A DNA stretch of 64,000 bases from Muribaculaceae bacterium (lineage in GTDB: Bacteria > Bacteroidota > Bacteroidia > Bacteroidales > Muribaculaceae), in contig CAJSYI010000004.1 of assembly GCA_910573745.1 (NCBI GenBank), forward strand, positions 62,001 to 126,000, written 5' to 3'. Below are positions 1 through 7,517 of this stretch, piece by piece. A model generated the notes under the pieces. The model saw only the letters and a list, made by a program, of their open reading frames with translations, was not told the origin of the DNA and did no database searches. Numbering within the stretch: position 1 is the stretch's first letter; the number at the start of each line of letters is the position of its first letter. The translations under genes were made by a program, and so were the position numbers.

Positions 1-1
1 T

Positions 2-2482
2 TATCTCCGTATGCTTTTCGCACGCATAGGCAAGACATATTCGCCGGTGAGCGGAGAAGAGGTGAAACGCCACGGCATATCGGACATTGTCGCAACCGTA
101 ACATCCTATCCGGAAGGAACCCGCCTCGCAGTATTGACGGAAATATCCGTTCCCGAAGGCCGCACTTTCGCCCAACAACTGGAAATCTATCTCAAAGAAG
201 GGTTTTCGCGTCTTGAAAAGAAAGGCGAGTTCATTGACATCGCGGAGCTTTTGGAAGGCGGCGACCTTGAAGATGCCAGCAACTATCGATTGCTTATAGA
301 CCGGCTCAGCGTCAGCAATGAGAAAGACGAGATAAGCCGCCTGACAGATTCTGTCGAAACGGCATATTATGAGGGACATGACGAATGCATAATAAAAATT
401 TGGACAGCCGACGGACAGAAGGAACATCTGTTTTCCAAGAGATTCACAGCCGACGGAATGGAATTCCGGGAACCGAGCGACCTGATGTTCAACTTCAACA
501 ATCCCTACGGAGCATGCGAAGTCTGCGAGGGATTCGGCAAGGTGTTGGGCATCAGCGAAGACCTTGTCATACCTGACAAAAGCCGCTCCGTCTACCAGAA
601 TGCCGTGCAATGCTGGAACGGCGAAAAGATGGGTGAATGGAAAAAGGAGCTGATACATATAGCACCAGAATACGGGTTTCCAATCCATAAACCATACATA
701 GCACTGAGCGATGAAGAGCGTGATTTCCTGTGGCACGGGAAAGGACGTTGGGAAGGGATAGACGGCTTCTTCCGATGGGTGGACGAAAACCAATACAAGA
801 TACAATACCGGGTGATGAAAGCCCGCTACCGAGGCAAGACCGAATGCCCCGAATGCCACGGTTCCCGTCTGCGCCACGATGTGGAATACGTCAGAATCGG
901 AGGAAAGACAATCACCGGGCTTGTCAGGATGCCTGTATCCGAACTGCGCAGGTGGTTCGACGCACTTGAACTCAGTGAAAACGACGCTTTGGTAGGAAAA
1001 CGACTTCTGACAGAATTGAGGAGCCGACTCGGGTTTCTTGAAGAGGTGGGACTTTCCTATCTCACCCTCGACCGCTTGTCATCCACGCTTTCCGGCGGCG
1101 AAAGCCAACGCATCAACCTTGCCACGAGCCTGGGGTCGTCGCTTGTCGGTTCGCTCTACATCCTCGATGAACCATCCATAGGGCTGCATTCGCGCGACAC
1201 TCAGAGGCTCATCAAAGTACTGCATCATCTTCAGGAAATAGGCAACACCGTTGTGGTGGTGGAACATGACGAAGAGATAATGCTTGCCGCAGACGAAATC
1301 ATAGACATAGGCCGGGACGCAGGACGTCTGGGCGGAGAAGTGGTGTATCAAGGCGATATGGAATCTGCCCTTGCAAAAAAAGGGGACACTCGCTCATATA
1401 CCGTTGACTATCTTCGAGGCACACGCCGGATTGACTACAATCCCATACGTCGGCAATGGAAGAAATTCATCGAGGTCAAAGGTGCAATGGAAAACAACCT
1501 GAAAGACATAGACGTGAAGTTCCCTCTTGGAGTGATGACCGTCGTAACAGGAGTAAGCGGCTCCGGAAAATCCACTCTCGTTAAAGAGGTGTTCTACAAA
1601 GCATTGCTACGGCATCTCGGCGAACCCGGCGATGCCCCGGGCACCCACAGGGGATTGGGAGGCGACATAGAATCCGTGGCCTCTGTTGAATTCGTTGACC
1701 AGAACCCCATAGGCGTATCTTCCCGCAGCAATCCTGCCACATATCTCAAAGCTTATGACGAGATACGCCGCCTGTATGCCGACCTTCAGTATTCAAAGCA
1801 GATGGGATTCACCCCCACCCATTTCTCCTTCAACGCCGACGGAGGACGCTGCGAGGAATGCAAAGGAGAAGGCACCATCACGATACCGATGCAGTTCATG
1901 GCCGACATTCGTGTAACCTGCGAAGTATGCGGAGGCAAACGGTTCAAAAAAGAAGTCCTTGACGCGGAATACCGTGGCAAGAACATCTACGATATGCTCG
2001 AACTCACAGTGGACGAGGCTATCACATTCCTTTCGGAAATGGATGGAACGCAGGAACGGCGAATAATAAAGAAACTGAAACCTCTCTCGGACGTCGGTCT
2101 CGGTTATATCAAACTCGGACAGTCTTCGTCCACGCTTTCCGGCGGCGAGAACCAGCGCGTAAAACTTGCATATTTCCTCAGCCAAGAGAAGGCAGGACAT
2201 ACGGTGTTCATATTCGACGAACCTACAACCGGACTGCATTTCCACGACATATCGACCTTGCTCCAGTCCCTTAACCGTCTCGTGGACAATGGGAACACGG
2301 TAATCATAATCGAACACAACATGGATGTCATAAAATCTGCCGACCATATCATCGACATAGGCCCGGAAGGAGGCGATGCAGGCGGCTTCGTGGTGGCTGA
2401 AGGCACTCCTGAACAAATAGCGGAATGCAACGAATCATACACGGCACAATACCTTAAACCGAAACTTACCGCAACCAGATGA
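2..2482 (+). CDS. UvrA-like excinuclease ATPase paralog (5' end outside window)
   Basis: The reading frame is open from base 2, so the gene starts upstream; 826 residues are visible against about 940 for UvrA. The missing part would hold the first Walker A. Visible in order: first zinc module (CEVCEGFG about residue 170, CPECHGSRL about 280), first ABC signature [12 protein letters not shown] followed by [10 protein letters not shown], second Walker [10 protein letters not shown], second zinc module (CEECKGEG then CEVCGGKRF), and second signature [12 protein letters not shown] with FDEPTTGLH. UvrA loads UvrB onto damaged DNA in nucleotide excision repair. The second half differs from canonical UvrA (DQNPIGVSSRSNP in place of DQSPIG-type text), whereas the UvrA at 27977 is canonical, so this is a divergent paralog whose exact job is unknown. 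It overlaps the next gene by ATGA. Confidence 0.93.
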   Translation, partial: YLRMLFARIGKTYSPVSGEEVKRHGISDIVATVTSYPEGTRLAVLTEISVPEGRTFAQQLEIYLKEGFSRLEKKGEFIDIAELLEGGDLEDASNYRLLIDRLSVSNEKDEISRLTDSVETAYYEGHDECIIKIWTADGQKEHLFSKRFTADGMEFREPSDLMFNFNNPYGACEVCEGFGKVLGISEDLVIPDKSRSVYQNAVQCWNGEKMGEWKKELIHIAPEYGFPIHKPYIALSDEERDFLWHGKGRWEGIDGFFRWVDENQYKIQYRVMKARYRGKTECPECHGSRLRHDVEYVRIGGKTITGLVRMPVSELRRWFDALELSENDALVGKRLLTELRSRLGFLEEVGLSYLTLDRLSSTLSGGESQRINLATSLGSSLVGSLYILDEPSIGLHSRDTQRLIKVLHHLQEIGNTVVVVEHDEEIMLAADEIIDIGRDAGRLGGEVVYQGDMESALAKKGDTRSYTVDYLRGTRRIDYNPIRRQWKKFIEVKGAMENNLKDIDVKFPLGVMTVVTGVSGSGKSTLVKEVFYKALLRHLGEPGDAPGTHRGLGGDIESVASVEFVDQNPIGVSSRSNPATYLKAYDEIRRLYADLQYSKQMGFTPTHFSFNADGGRCEECKGEGTITIPMQFMADIRVTCEVCGGKRFKKEVLDAEYRGKNIYDMLELTVDEAITFLSEMDGTQERRIIKKLKPLSDVGLGYIKLGQSSSTLSGGENQRVKLAYFLSQEKAGHTVFIFDEPTTGLHFHDISTLLQSLNRLVDNGNTVIIIEHNMDVIKSADHIIDIGPEGGDAGGFVVAEGTPEQIAECNESYTAQYLKPKLTATR

Positions 2483-2937
2483 ACAAAACGCTGATAAGCT
2501 TTGCGACAGCTCTCATTGCAACCTCATTTGCCGCATGCGACGAAAACAATGAAAAAACAGACCGCAGCGAGGCCAGACACCTTTTCGTCGCCACTGTCAA
2601 TCTGACAGCGGCCTATTGCGACAGCATGAAACTTGCAGCCGACTCAGCCGCAGTGGCACGCCTGGACAATGCCTATCAGGCACAACTGACCAGGTTAAAC
2701 ATGGGCGTAGCTCCGGAGACCGACACAAAGCTCACTGAAGGTGAGAATGACACACTTTACATCCTCACAAGAAAATATGTGATGATCCGCAGCAAAATGG
2801 AGAGACTGACAGGCGCTTTTCATTCACCTGCCACATCCTTGAATCCCCAGTTGCCCGACACTTCAAAACGGAAAAGCGAACTGCGTGGCACATACAATAC
2901 GCAGTCTTCAACGCCTGCGACCACCGTAACACCGTAA
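2479..2937 (+). CDS. small putative lipoprotein
   Basis: 152 residues. The first 20 form a signal sequence ending in SFAAC, a lipobox-like site with the cysteine at about residue 19, followed by an acidic stretch; the rest to about residue 113 looks helical and is rich in Ala, Asp and Leu. It starts inside the uvrA stop codon (ATGA overlap), so it is probably translationally coupled to it. The last 40 codons overlap the convergent gene at 2820..3824 by 118 bases and are low-complexity (Ser/Thr/Pro), so the true end may once have been earlier. I recognise no family. It would sit in the inner or outer membrane facing the periplasm. Confidence 0.65.
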   Translation: MNKTLISFATALIATSFAACDENNEKTDRSEARHLFVATVNLTAAYCDSMKLAADSAAVARLDNAYQAQLTRLNMGVAPETDTKLTEGENDTLYILTRKYVMIRSKMERLTGAFHSPATSLNPQLPDTSKRKSELRGTYNTQSSTPATTVTP

Positions 2938-3824
2938 ATCCAACACGGTTCCTTTGCTTGGTAATGCAACTCCTTAAGGGGCGATTTCAGGAAATTGTCC
3001 CCGAAAGCATACTCGCTGATTTCAGCTATTCCTTCGGGAACAGTCAGGCTTTTCAGCGATTCACAACTGACGAAAGCGGACATACCGATTTTTTTCAACG
3101 ACCGAGGCAACGTCAATTCCGACAACATCCGGCAGCCTTCGAAAGCACCGTCTCCTATGATTTCCACTCCCTCCGGAATGTGTACTTGCTCAAGAGCGCA
3201 TCCGGAAAAAGCCCCAAACGGAATCTCCTTCATTTCAGGCAGACTTATCCTCCTGAGTTGCTGACAATCCCAAAAAACAAACCTTCCCATAGATTTGACC
3301 GTAGACGGGATGTCCATTTCCGACACACAGCTATGCGCGAACGCCCCAATGCCGATGCTCTCCACCTTATCTGGAATCCTGACAGTTCGGGTCTCGACAT
3401 AAGACAATGCCGAATAGCCTATTGCCCTGATTGATTCCGGAAGACGAATGTCCTTGCACTTTATCCATCCGAGTCCCGACAAAACATCCTTCTCTGAGAT
3501 TCCGAATTCCTCGCTTTCCCCGTCAACGATGTTACATCCAGACATGTCAAGCAGCTCTTTTACGGGTGCGTTCCCGTGTTCGTCCGGAGCATAGCCGAAA
3601 TTTCGTATATGCGCCAAATCGACACAGTTTATGTCTCCTCTGACAATCAAACATTTGGCTTCGACCAACTCTTCCGGCTTGACATTGTCAATCAGCGTGC
3701 CGGGAACTTTCACATTCACCGTAAGCGTTTCAAGACTGTCAACCCGACCCGGCTCGTCTCCACATGACAGAAGCATCAAAAGAAAAGCCGATGCCATCGC
3801 GGCTAAAACTGAAGTTTTTCTCAT
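2820..3824 (-). CDS. BspA-like leucine-rich repeat lipoprotein (LRR_5)
   Basis: 334 residues with a signal peptide ending in LLMLLSC, a good lipobox (Cys about residue 21). From about residue 130 there are tandem 22-24-residue repeats of the BspA/LRR_5 kind, each with an IGxxAFxxC-type core (examples IGIGAFAHSC, IGDGAFEGCRML, IGMSAFVSCESL). A C-terminal cap ends at Gly-Glu. Such lipoproteins are usually surface-exposed in Bacteroidales and bind host or bacterial partners; the ligand here is unknown. An intrinsic-terminator-like hairpin lies directly upstream of the start codon (3840..3878). The gene converges on the small lipoprotein gene. Confidence 0.85.
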   Translation of the reverse strand: MRKTSVLAAMASAFLLMLLSCGDEPGRVDSLETLTVNVKVPGTLIDNVKPEELVEAKCLIVRGDINCVDLAHIRNFGYAPDEHGNAPVKELLDMSGCNIVDGESEEFGISEKDVLSGLGWIKCKDIRLPESIRAIGYSALSYVETRTVRIPDKVESIGIGAFAHSCVSEMDIPSTVKSMGRFVFWDCQQLRRISLPEMKEIPFGAFSGCALEQVHIPEGVEIIGDGAFEGCRMLSELTLPRSLKKIGMSAFVSCESLKSLTVPEGIAEISEYAFGDNFLKSPLKELHYQAKEPCWIYGVTVVAGVEDCVLYVPRSSLFRFEVSGNWGFKDVAGE

Positions 3825-3839
3825 AATCCATTAAAAACA

Positions 3840-3878
3840 CAGACCACGGCCAACTGTATTGAGATTGGCCGTGGTCTG
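3840..3878 (-). terminator. terminator-like hairpin in the leader of the LRR lipoprotein gene
   Basis: A perfect 14-bp inverted repeat (CAGACCACGGCCAA at 3840-3853 and its complement at 3865-3878) encloses an 11-nt loop. On the minus strand it is followed at once by TGTTTTT, then by the ATG at 3824. This is the shape of an intrinsic terminator, placed about 16 nt before a start codon. It could be an attenuator or the left-over end of a displaced upstream gene. Confidence 0.6.
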
Positions 3879-3907
3879 AATCATACATAGCTTTAGAGTG
3901 CGCTTGG

Positions 3908-3920
3908 AATTTACCAGATT
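3908..3920. repeat. candidate attL core (13-bp direct repeat, left copy)
   Basis: The 13 bases AATTTACCAGATT occur here and at 11316-11328 in the same orientation. GCGCT precedes both copies at short, slightly different distances. The right copy contains the stop and last two codons of the M13 peptidase gene, so this left copy would be the duplicated gene end expected from site-specific integration. A competing candidate is the GTAC dyad pair. Confidence 0.4.
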
Positions 3921-4026
3921 TCTTTGATATAAAAACAATGACAAGTCCAATAAGCTAACTATACTTGTTATCAATAGGATAGTCGATGCTTAACTTGCGG
4001 TGTCTTTTCGGCTTTTGCCCCGATTT

Positions 4027-4050
4027 TCTCAAAAAGTACACCTTTTGTAC
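4027..4050. repeat. GTAC-N7-GTAC dyad, left copy (candidate core site)
   Basis: The sequence TCTCAAAAAGTACAC followed by CTTTTGTAC contains a GTAC-N7-GTAC dyad. It matches the site at 11239-11262 at 20 of 24 positions, and three of the four differences fall in the 7-bp centre. It lies about 100 bp upstream of the integrase start, the usual place for an integrase core or arm site. Confidence 0.4.
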
Positions 4051-4127
4051 CCCGAATCATGAACAGTAGGATAGGTGTAAATGTTAAGGGATGTGTATGG
4101 CGATTTTCAAATTATTACACCCAGAAT

Positions 4128-4135
4128 TATATTTG
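4128..4135 (+). promoter_or_regulatory. -7 element of the integrase gene
   Basis: TATATTTG fits the Bacteroidota -7 consensus TAnnTTTG and ends 17 bp before the integrase ATG. The expected transcript would have a leader of only about 10 nt with no ribosome-binding site, so the messenger may be nearly leaderless. No clear -33 TTTG is seen. Confidence 0.5.
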
Positions 4136-4152
4136 CGCAAAATTAGAATCGT

Positions 4153-5400
4153 ATGGCAAATTTAGAAAATCGCAAGAAACAGAATCCCAAGCTCCAGCAG
4201 TCGGAACTGAGCGACGGCCGTGCCAGCCTCTATCTTGAATATTATCTCGGCAGGACTGAATCGCCCGTGCTTGACGAGGACGGAAATCAGGTGTTCTACA
4301 CCGAGGGAGCAATGGCGGGAAAACCGAAATACAAAATCAAACATTCCCGCAAAAAAGAAAATCTCAACCTCTACATCTGGCTGCATCCCCGCAACCAACA
4401 GGAGCGGATGCAGAACAAGAACACTCTCGCCCTTGCAGAAAAGATACGCTTTGAGCGTGAGCAGTCGTTCTTGGAGGACAGGGAGGGTTATCGTCTCCGC
4501 AAGGATATGGATGAGGACTTTCTTGAGTTCTGCAAGGAGTTCATCAAATCCCCCTCGCTCACTAAATACACCCGCATAACGCTCAAGCATGGACTGCAAA
4601 AATTCATGGACTTTCTCTCCGTGACACCGAGATATTCCCTCTATAAGAAAAATTTGAAGATGACTCAGCTCACCGTTGACATGGTGGCGGCTTATGTGGA
4701 ATATCTGAAAGAGAACGGAACGGGCGACGGTCCGAAAATCTATTTCCGAATGTTCAAGCGCATGGTTACGGCTACCGTTGACAAAGACCTCATCAAGAAA
4801 AATCCTTGTCGTGGGTTCGTGCTGAAAAACGACAACATGACACTGCAAAAGGAGATTCTTCTGCCGGAGGAAATACAGCAGCTTGTGGCGACACATTTCG
4901 ATGGCGAGAAGGGAGAGATTCACCGTGCCTTCATCTTCGGTCTATATACCGGGGTGCGTTGGTGCGACACGAGCCAGCTCACATATCGAAATGTGGATTA
5001 CTCTACCAAGACGCTCCGATTTCAGCAGCAAAAGACGAAAGACCACAGCAGCCGGAGCTGGGTAATCGTTCCGCTGAATGACACCCTTATCCGTCTGATT
5101 GGAGAGCCGAGCGATGATGACTTTGATGAGCGCATATTCAAGCTGCCGCATTATAACATCTGCAACCTGTATCTTCGGAAATGGGTCAAGGAGGCCGGCA
5201 TCAAGAAGAAAATCACATGGCATTGTGCCCGGCACAGCTTCGCGGTGAATGTCCTCACCAAAGGAGCGAATATAAAAACGGTGTCAAGTCTGCTCGGACA
5301 CACCTCAATAAAGATGACGGAGCGATACCTCCATGTAGTTGACAGCCTGAAACAAGACGCCATCAACTCCCTTGGAGAAATCAACTATGCACCGATGTAA
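4153..5400 (+). CDS. tyrosine recombinase / integrase
   Basis: 415 residues, the usual length for Bacteroidales phage-type and ICE-type integrases. It has an N-terminal arm-binding region with an extended insert (to about 110), a SAM-like core-binding domain (about 125-225) and a C-terminal catalytic domain. The complete catalytic set is visible: Arg269 (TGVRWCD), Lys294 in the beta-hairpin (QQKTKD), His357 and Arg360 (HCARHSFA), His383 (LLGHTS) and the nucleophile Tyr392 (ERYLHV). It is expected to catalyse insertion and excision of the island between its attachment sites. It points away from the left end and toward the cargo, which runs the opposite way; its own terminator follows at 5420. 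No excisionase gene is recognised nearby. Confidence 0.95.
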   Translation: MANLENRKKQNPKLQQSELSDGRASLYLEYYLGRTESPVLDEDGNQVFYTEGAMAGKPKYKIKHSRKKENLNLYIWLHPRNQQERMQNKNTLALAEKIRFEREQSFLEDREGYRLRKDMDEDFLEFCKEFIKSPSLTKYTRITLKHGLQKFMDFLSVTPRYSLYKKNLKMTQLTVDMVAAYVEYLKENGTGDGPKIYFRMFKRMVTATVDKDLIKKNPCRGFVLKNDNMTLQKEILLPEEIQQLVATHFDGEKGEIHRAFIFGLYTGVRWCDTSQLTYRNVDYSTKTLRFQQQKTKDHSSRSWVIVPLNDTLIRLIGEPSDDDFDERIFKLPHYNICNLYLRKWVKEAGIKKKITWHCARHSFAVNVLTKGANIKTVSSLLGHTSIKMTERYLHVVDSLKQDAINSLGEINYAPM

Positions 5401-5419
5401 GGGAACATCTATCCTATAC

Positions 5420-5460
5420 AAAGCCGATAAGTCCGCAATGATTTGTCGGCTTTTTCTTTT
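5420..5460 (+). terminator. integrase terminator
   Basis: The stem AAAGCCGATAA at 5420-5430 pairs with TTGTCGGCTTT with one G-T-type mismatch. It is followed by a T-rich tail to 5460, 19 bp after the integrase stop. Confidence 0.75.
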
Positions 5461-5553
5461 CGCCGCTAATCTCAATGAAAACAAAAAAAGAAAAAATGGA
5501 GCGTGAAAATCGGCAATGGGGATTACGACTTTGGAGTAAGACCAACCTAACAT

Positions 5554-5612
5554 TCGGCAAGGGTTTTGAGCAGCTAAATCTATTTCGCGCTGCTCAAAAC
5601 ATACCTTGCCGA
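5554..5612. repeat. long imperfect inverted repeat in the non-coding island segment
   Basis: TCGGCAAGG (5554-5562) pairs with CCTTGCCGA (5604-5612), and TTTTGAGCAGC (5564-5574) pairs with GCTGCTCAAAA (5589-5599). A small asymmetric bulge and a 14-nt loop separate the arms. There is no T-tract, so it is not an obvious terminator. No gene is supported in 5461-6226; this repeat and the iterated dyads are the only structure I see there. Confidence 0.6.
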
Positions 5613-5946
5613 TTCTTGTGAATCACGTTGCGCATAAGAAAGTTAGCGAGCGAAACATGAGAGAGAAAAATGAGGAATTTGTTCTTCACAGATATCCGAA
5701 AATCGGAATTATATGGTTATTCCAGTCGTTTGGAAAGTCAAATGGGCATAATGTTATGGGAGGCAACGAGAAAAGAATGAGATTTAGCCAAGGACGATTA
5801 ATTAATTGAAACCCGCATGTATGATACCGCAATGGTATCGGATGGATAATGCGCAGCAATTTAGGAAATTAACAATGGCATTCTTGATTGCAAGACGGCT
5901 GTTAGTATGTAATGATGTAGTGACGTATTTATTTATGAATGTCATG

Positions 5947-6160
5947 ACGTAATGATGTCATTACGTGTTGATGTCCTTATGTATGATTGTATTGAAATAT
6001 TTTAGTCTGAATGACTGAGTGACTGAATGATTGGTCATTCAGATGATTGACTTAATGGGTGATTGAATGGTTGGTCATTCAAATGATTGGCTGATTGACT
6101 GACTGAGTGATTGAATGATTAGTCATTCAGATGATTGACTTAATGGCCGCTCAGATGATT
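5947..6160. repeat. iterated AT-rich dyads (iteron-like cluster)
   Basis: It opens with a perfect 20-bp palindrome (ACGTAATGA-TG-TCATTACGT, 5947-5966). Three degenerate copies of a unit beginning TGAATGATTGGTCATTCA follow, at 6024, 6064 and 6112. Each carries a TGAATGA...TCATTCA-type dyad and then ATGATTG; the first and third copies agree over 35 bp with one difference. Spacings are 40 and 48 bp. Such arrays are usually sites for a dedicated DNA-binding protein (arm-type integrase sites, replication or partition sites). The binder is unknown. Confidence 0.6.
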
Positions 6161-6226
6161 GTCCATAAAACCGACCTTATGGTTGATCAATGAGAGAGAA
6201 ATCCATTCAATCCACACTTTGATTTT

Positions 6227-6487
6227 TCAGCCATTATATTTTTCATCATACAATCTTGAAATCAGAGCTTCCAAGGCTGCTTTAGAGTAGTTGCCTCCCA
6301 AAGCCGAAATATTCGATTTTAGATTGTAACCTATCGAGTCCAATTTATCCCAATTGCTTTGAACCTCCTCAGGGGATTTTGCCGATTGAGCCGTTAGGAT
6401 TTTTAAGGCAGCTACAGCATTGTCTATTTGTTGTTCAAGAGTCATATTTTGTTCAAGAGTAATTTCCCAAATACCTTTATTTTCCAT
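6227..6487 (-). CDS. small hypothetical protein (86 aa), last gene of the cargo
   Basis: 86 residues, probably soluble and mostly helical. An N-terminal segment with two TLEQ motifs is followed by a helical region (AVAALKILTAQS) and a short charged C-terminus. I recognise no family. Its start codon lies within the arm of a perfect 15-bp inverted repeat (6483-6520), so translation could be gated by that hairpin. It follows the 41-aa ORF at 60 bp on the same strand. Codon use is AT-rich like the rest of the cargo. An internal Met at residue 15 (MTLEQQ) is a possible alternative start that would free the start from the hairpin. Confidence 0.55.
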   Translation of the reverse strand: MENKGIWEITLEQNMTLEQQIDNAVAALKILTAQSAKSPEEVQSNWDKLDSIGYNLKSNISALGGNYSKAALEALISRLYDEKYNG

Positions 6488-6520
6488 CTGACTGCGTTAG
6501 TTACGCAACGCAGTCAGATG
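6483..6520. repeat. perfect 15-bp inverted repeat over the start codon of the 86-aa ORF
   Basis: CCATCTGACTGCGTT (6483-6497) and its exact complement (6506-6520) are separated by 8 nt. On the minus strand the second arm ends in the ATG of the 86-aa ORF, so the RNA hairpin would hide the start. As DNA it could be an operator. No T-tract follows on either strand. Confidence 0.65.
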
Positions 6521-6546
6521 GTATCGCAAGCTTAATCACCAACTCG

Positions 6547-6672
6547 TTAAGAGTTATTGAGGGCCGCTTGCTGATTAGCTCCAAGATATTCAACTGAATC
6601 TATGAAATATTTCTTTGTCGTAATCAGTGAGTTGTATATCGTTTTATTTTTTTGCACCTCCGATTTATTCAT
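6547..6672 (-). CDS. very small ORF (41 aa) overlapping the end of the 282-aa gene
   Basis: The reading frame starts with an ATG inside the last codons of the upstream gene (8-base overlap of the ATGAATAA kind) and runs 41 codons to TAA. The predicted peptide begins MNKSEVQKNK, is basic at its start, and continues into a short amphipathic segment. The overlap suggests translational coupling in the same operon. No family is recognised, and a chance ORF in AT-rich DNA cannot be excluded. Confidence 0.35.
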   Translation of the reverse strand: MNKSEVQKNKTIYNSLITTKKYFIDSVEYLGANQQAALNNS

Positions 6673-7513
6673 AATTTAAATCAAATAATGAAGGCTCTTG
6701 TGGCTGTGCAAGAGGAGGGGTAAAGGTCCCGATTATTATAAATGGATTCTTGCTTATGAAATGATGCTTTAGTGTTGTGCCTAAAAAGAAATATAAATCC
6801 CTTTTCTTTGCGAACTCGTCCAAATATTTTTCTCTAACTTTTTTACAAGCATCAATTTCTGACATATGATATTCATTAACGTAACGACGATATAACGCGC
6901 AGACCTCCCAATCTTCAATCATTAAAGTTCTTTTTATGCCATCTTCGGATTGGAACACATAGGAGAACTCATAAGGGATTTTGTCAACTATTTTGAAAAG
7001 TTTTTTGACTTCTTTTTCTTCCTCGGTGTCAAATAAATTACCTTGGGCAGCTCTTGCATAGATTGCCTTTACCTTTTTTTCATCCCACTCACGTGCACAA
7101 GGTTTCCATATGAAATCAATGACCACAGATGGTTTAAACACAGCTAAAGATGTACCTATTGCACGATTCTTTGCTTCCTGAATAAGCTCTGACATATTAG
7201 TATAAACTTTTGTCAAAGCAAATTTCTTTCTCTCGGCCCATCCATTTTTAGTACTTATAACTTCTCCAAGAGTTATGTCTTCGTAGTCGTAAGGCCTAAA
7301 ACTTTCGTTTCTTGGGTCGGAGTCATTTTTCACTAACTCAAGTTCAATCCATTGCCACTTTTTATAGCGAGTATCTAATTTCCTAAAAGGTACAGGATAA
7401 ACTCTAATCCACGAACCATCTTCTAAAAATCCCGCAGTGCATACAAGCTCATCATATTTTTGGGACAAGGTTGGATAAGTCTTTACAGTTACAAGAACTT
7501 TCGTTTTTGCCAT
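6665..7513 (-). CDS. conserved-looking protein of unknown function in the DUF488 cassette
   Basis: 282 residues, soluble. The N-terminus (VLVTVKTYPTLSQKYDELVC, then GFLEDGSWIRVYPVPFRKL) looks like a compact beta-rich domain, possibly of PUA/ASCH kind, but this is a guess. The middle is helical and charged, and the C-terminus ends in a flexible tail closing with SLFDLNYE. Two short motifs resemble sliding-clamp binding peptides: QGNLF at residues 157-161 and QEPSLFDL near the end. It starts 4 bp after the stop of the DUF488 gene, so the two are almost certainly cotranscribed and probably act together. I do not recognise the family and assign no function. Confidence 0.8.
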   Translation of the reverse strand: MAKTKVLVTVKTYPTLSQKYDELVCTAGFLEDGSWIRVYPVPFRKLDTRYKKWQWIELELVKNDSDPRNESFRPYDYEDITLGEVISTKNGWAERKKFALTKVYTNMSELIQEAKNRAIGTSLAVFKPSVVIDFIWKPCAREWDEKKVKAIYARAAQGNLFDTEEEKEVKKLFKIVDKIPYEFSYVFQSEDGIKRTLMIEDWEVCALYRRYVNEYHMSEIDACKKVREKYLDEFAKKRDLYFFLGTTLKHHFISKNPFIIIGTFTPPLAQPQEPSLFDLNYE

Positions 7514-7517
7514 AACT

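Noticed and set aside
5606-5809. 67-codon rightward frame after the integrase
   Set aside because: Starts at TTG inside the long inverted repeat, no family resemblance, no ribosome site, lies in non-coding AT-rich DNA.
6013-6160. Possible CRISPR array
   Set aside because: Units are degenerate, overlap without unique spacers of constant length, and no cas genes are near.
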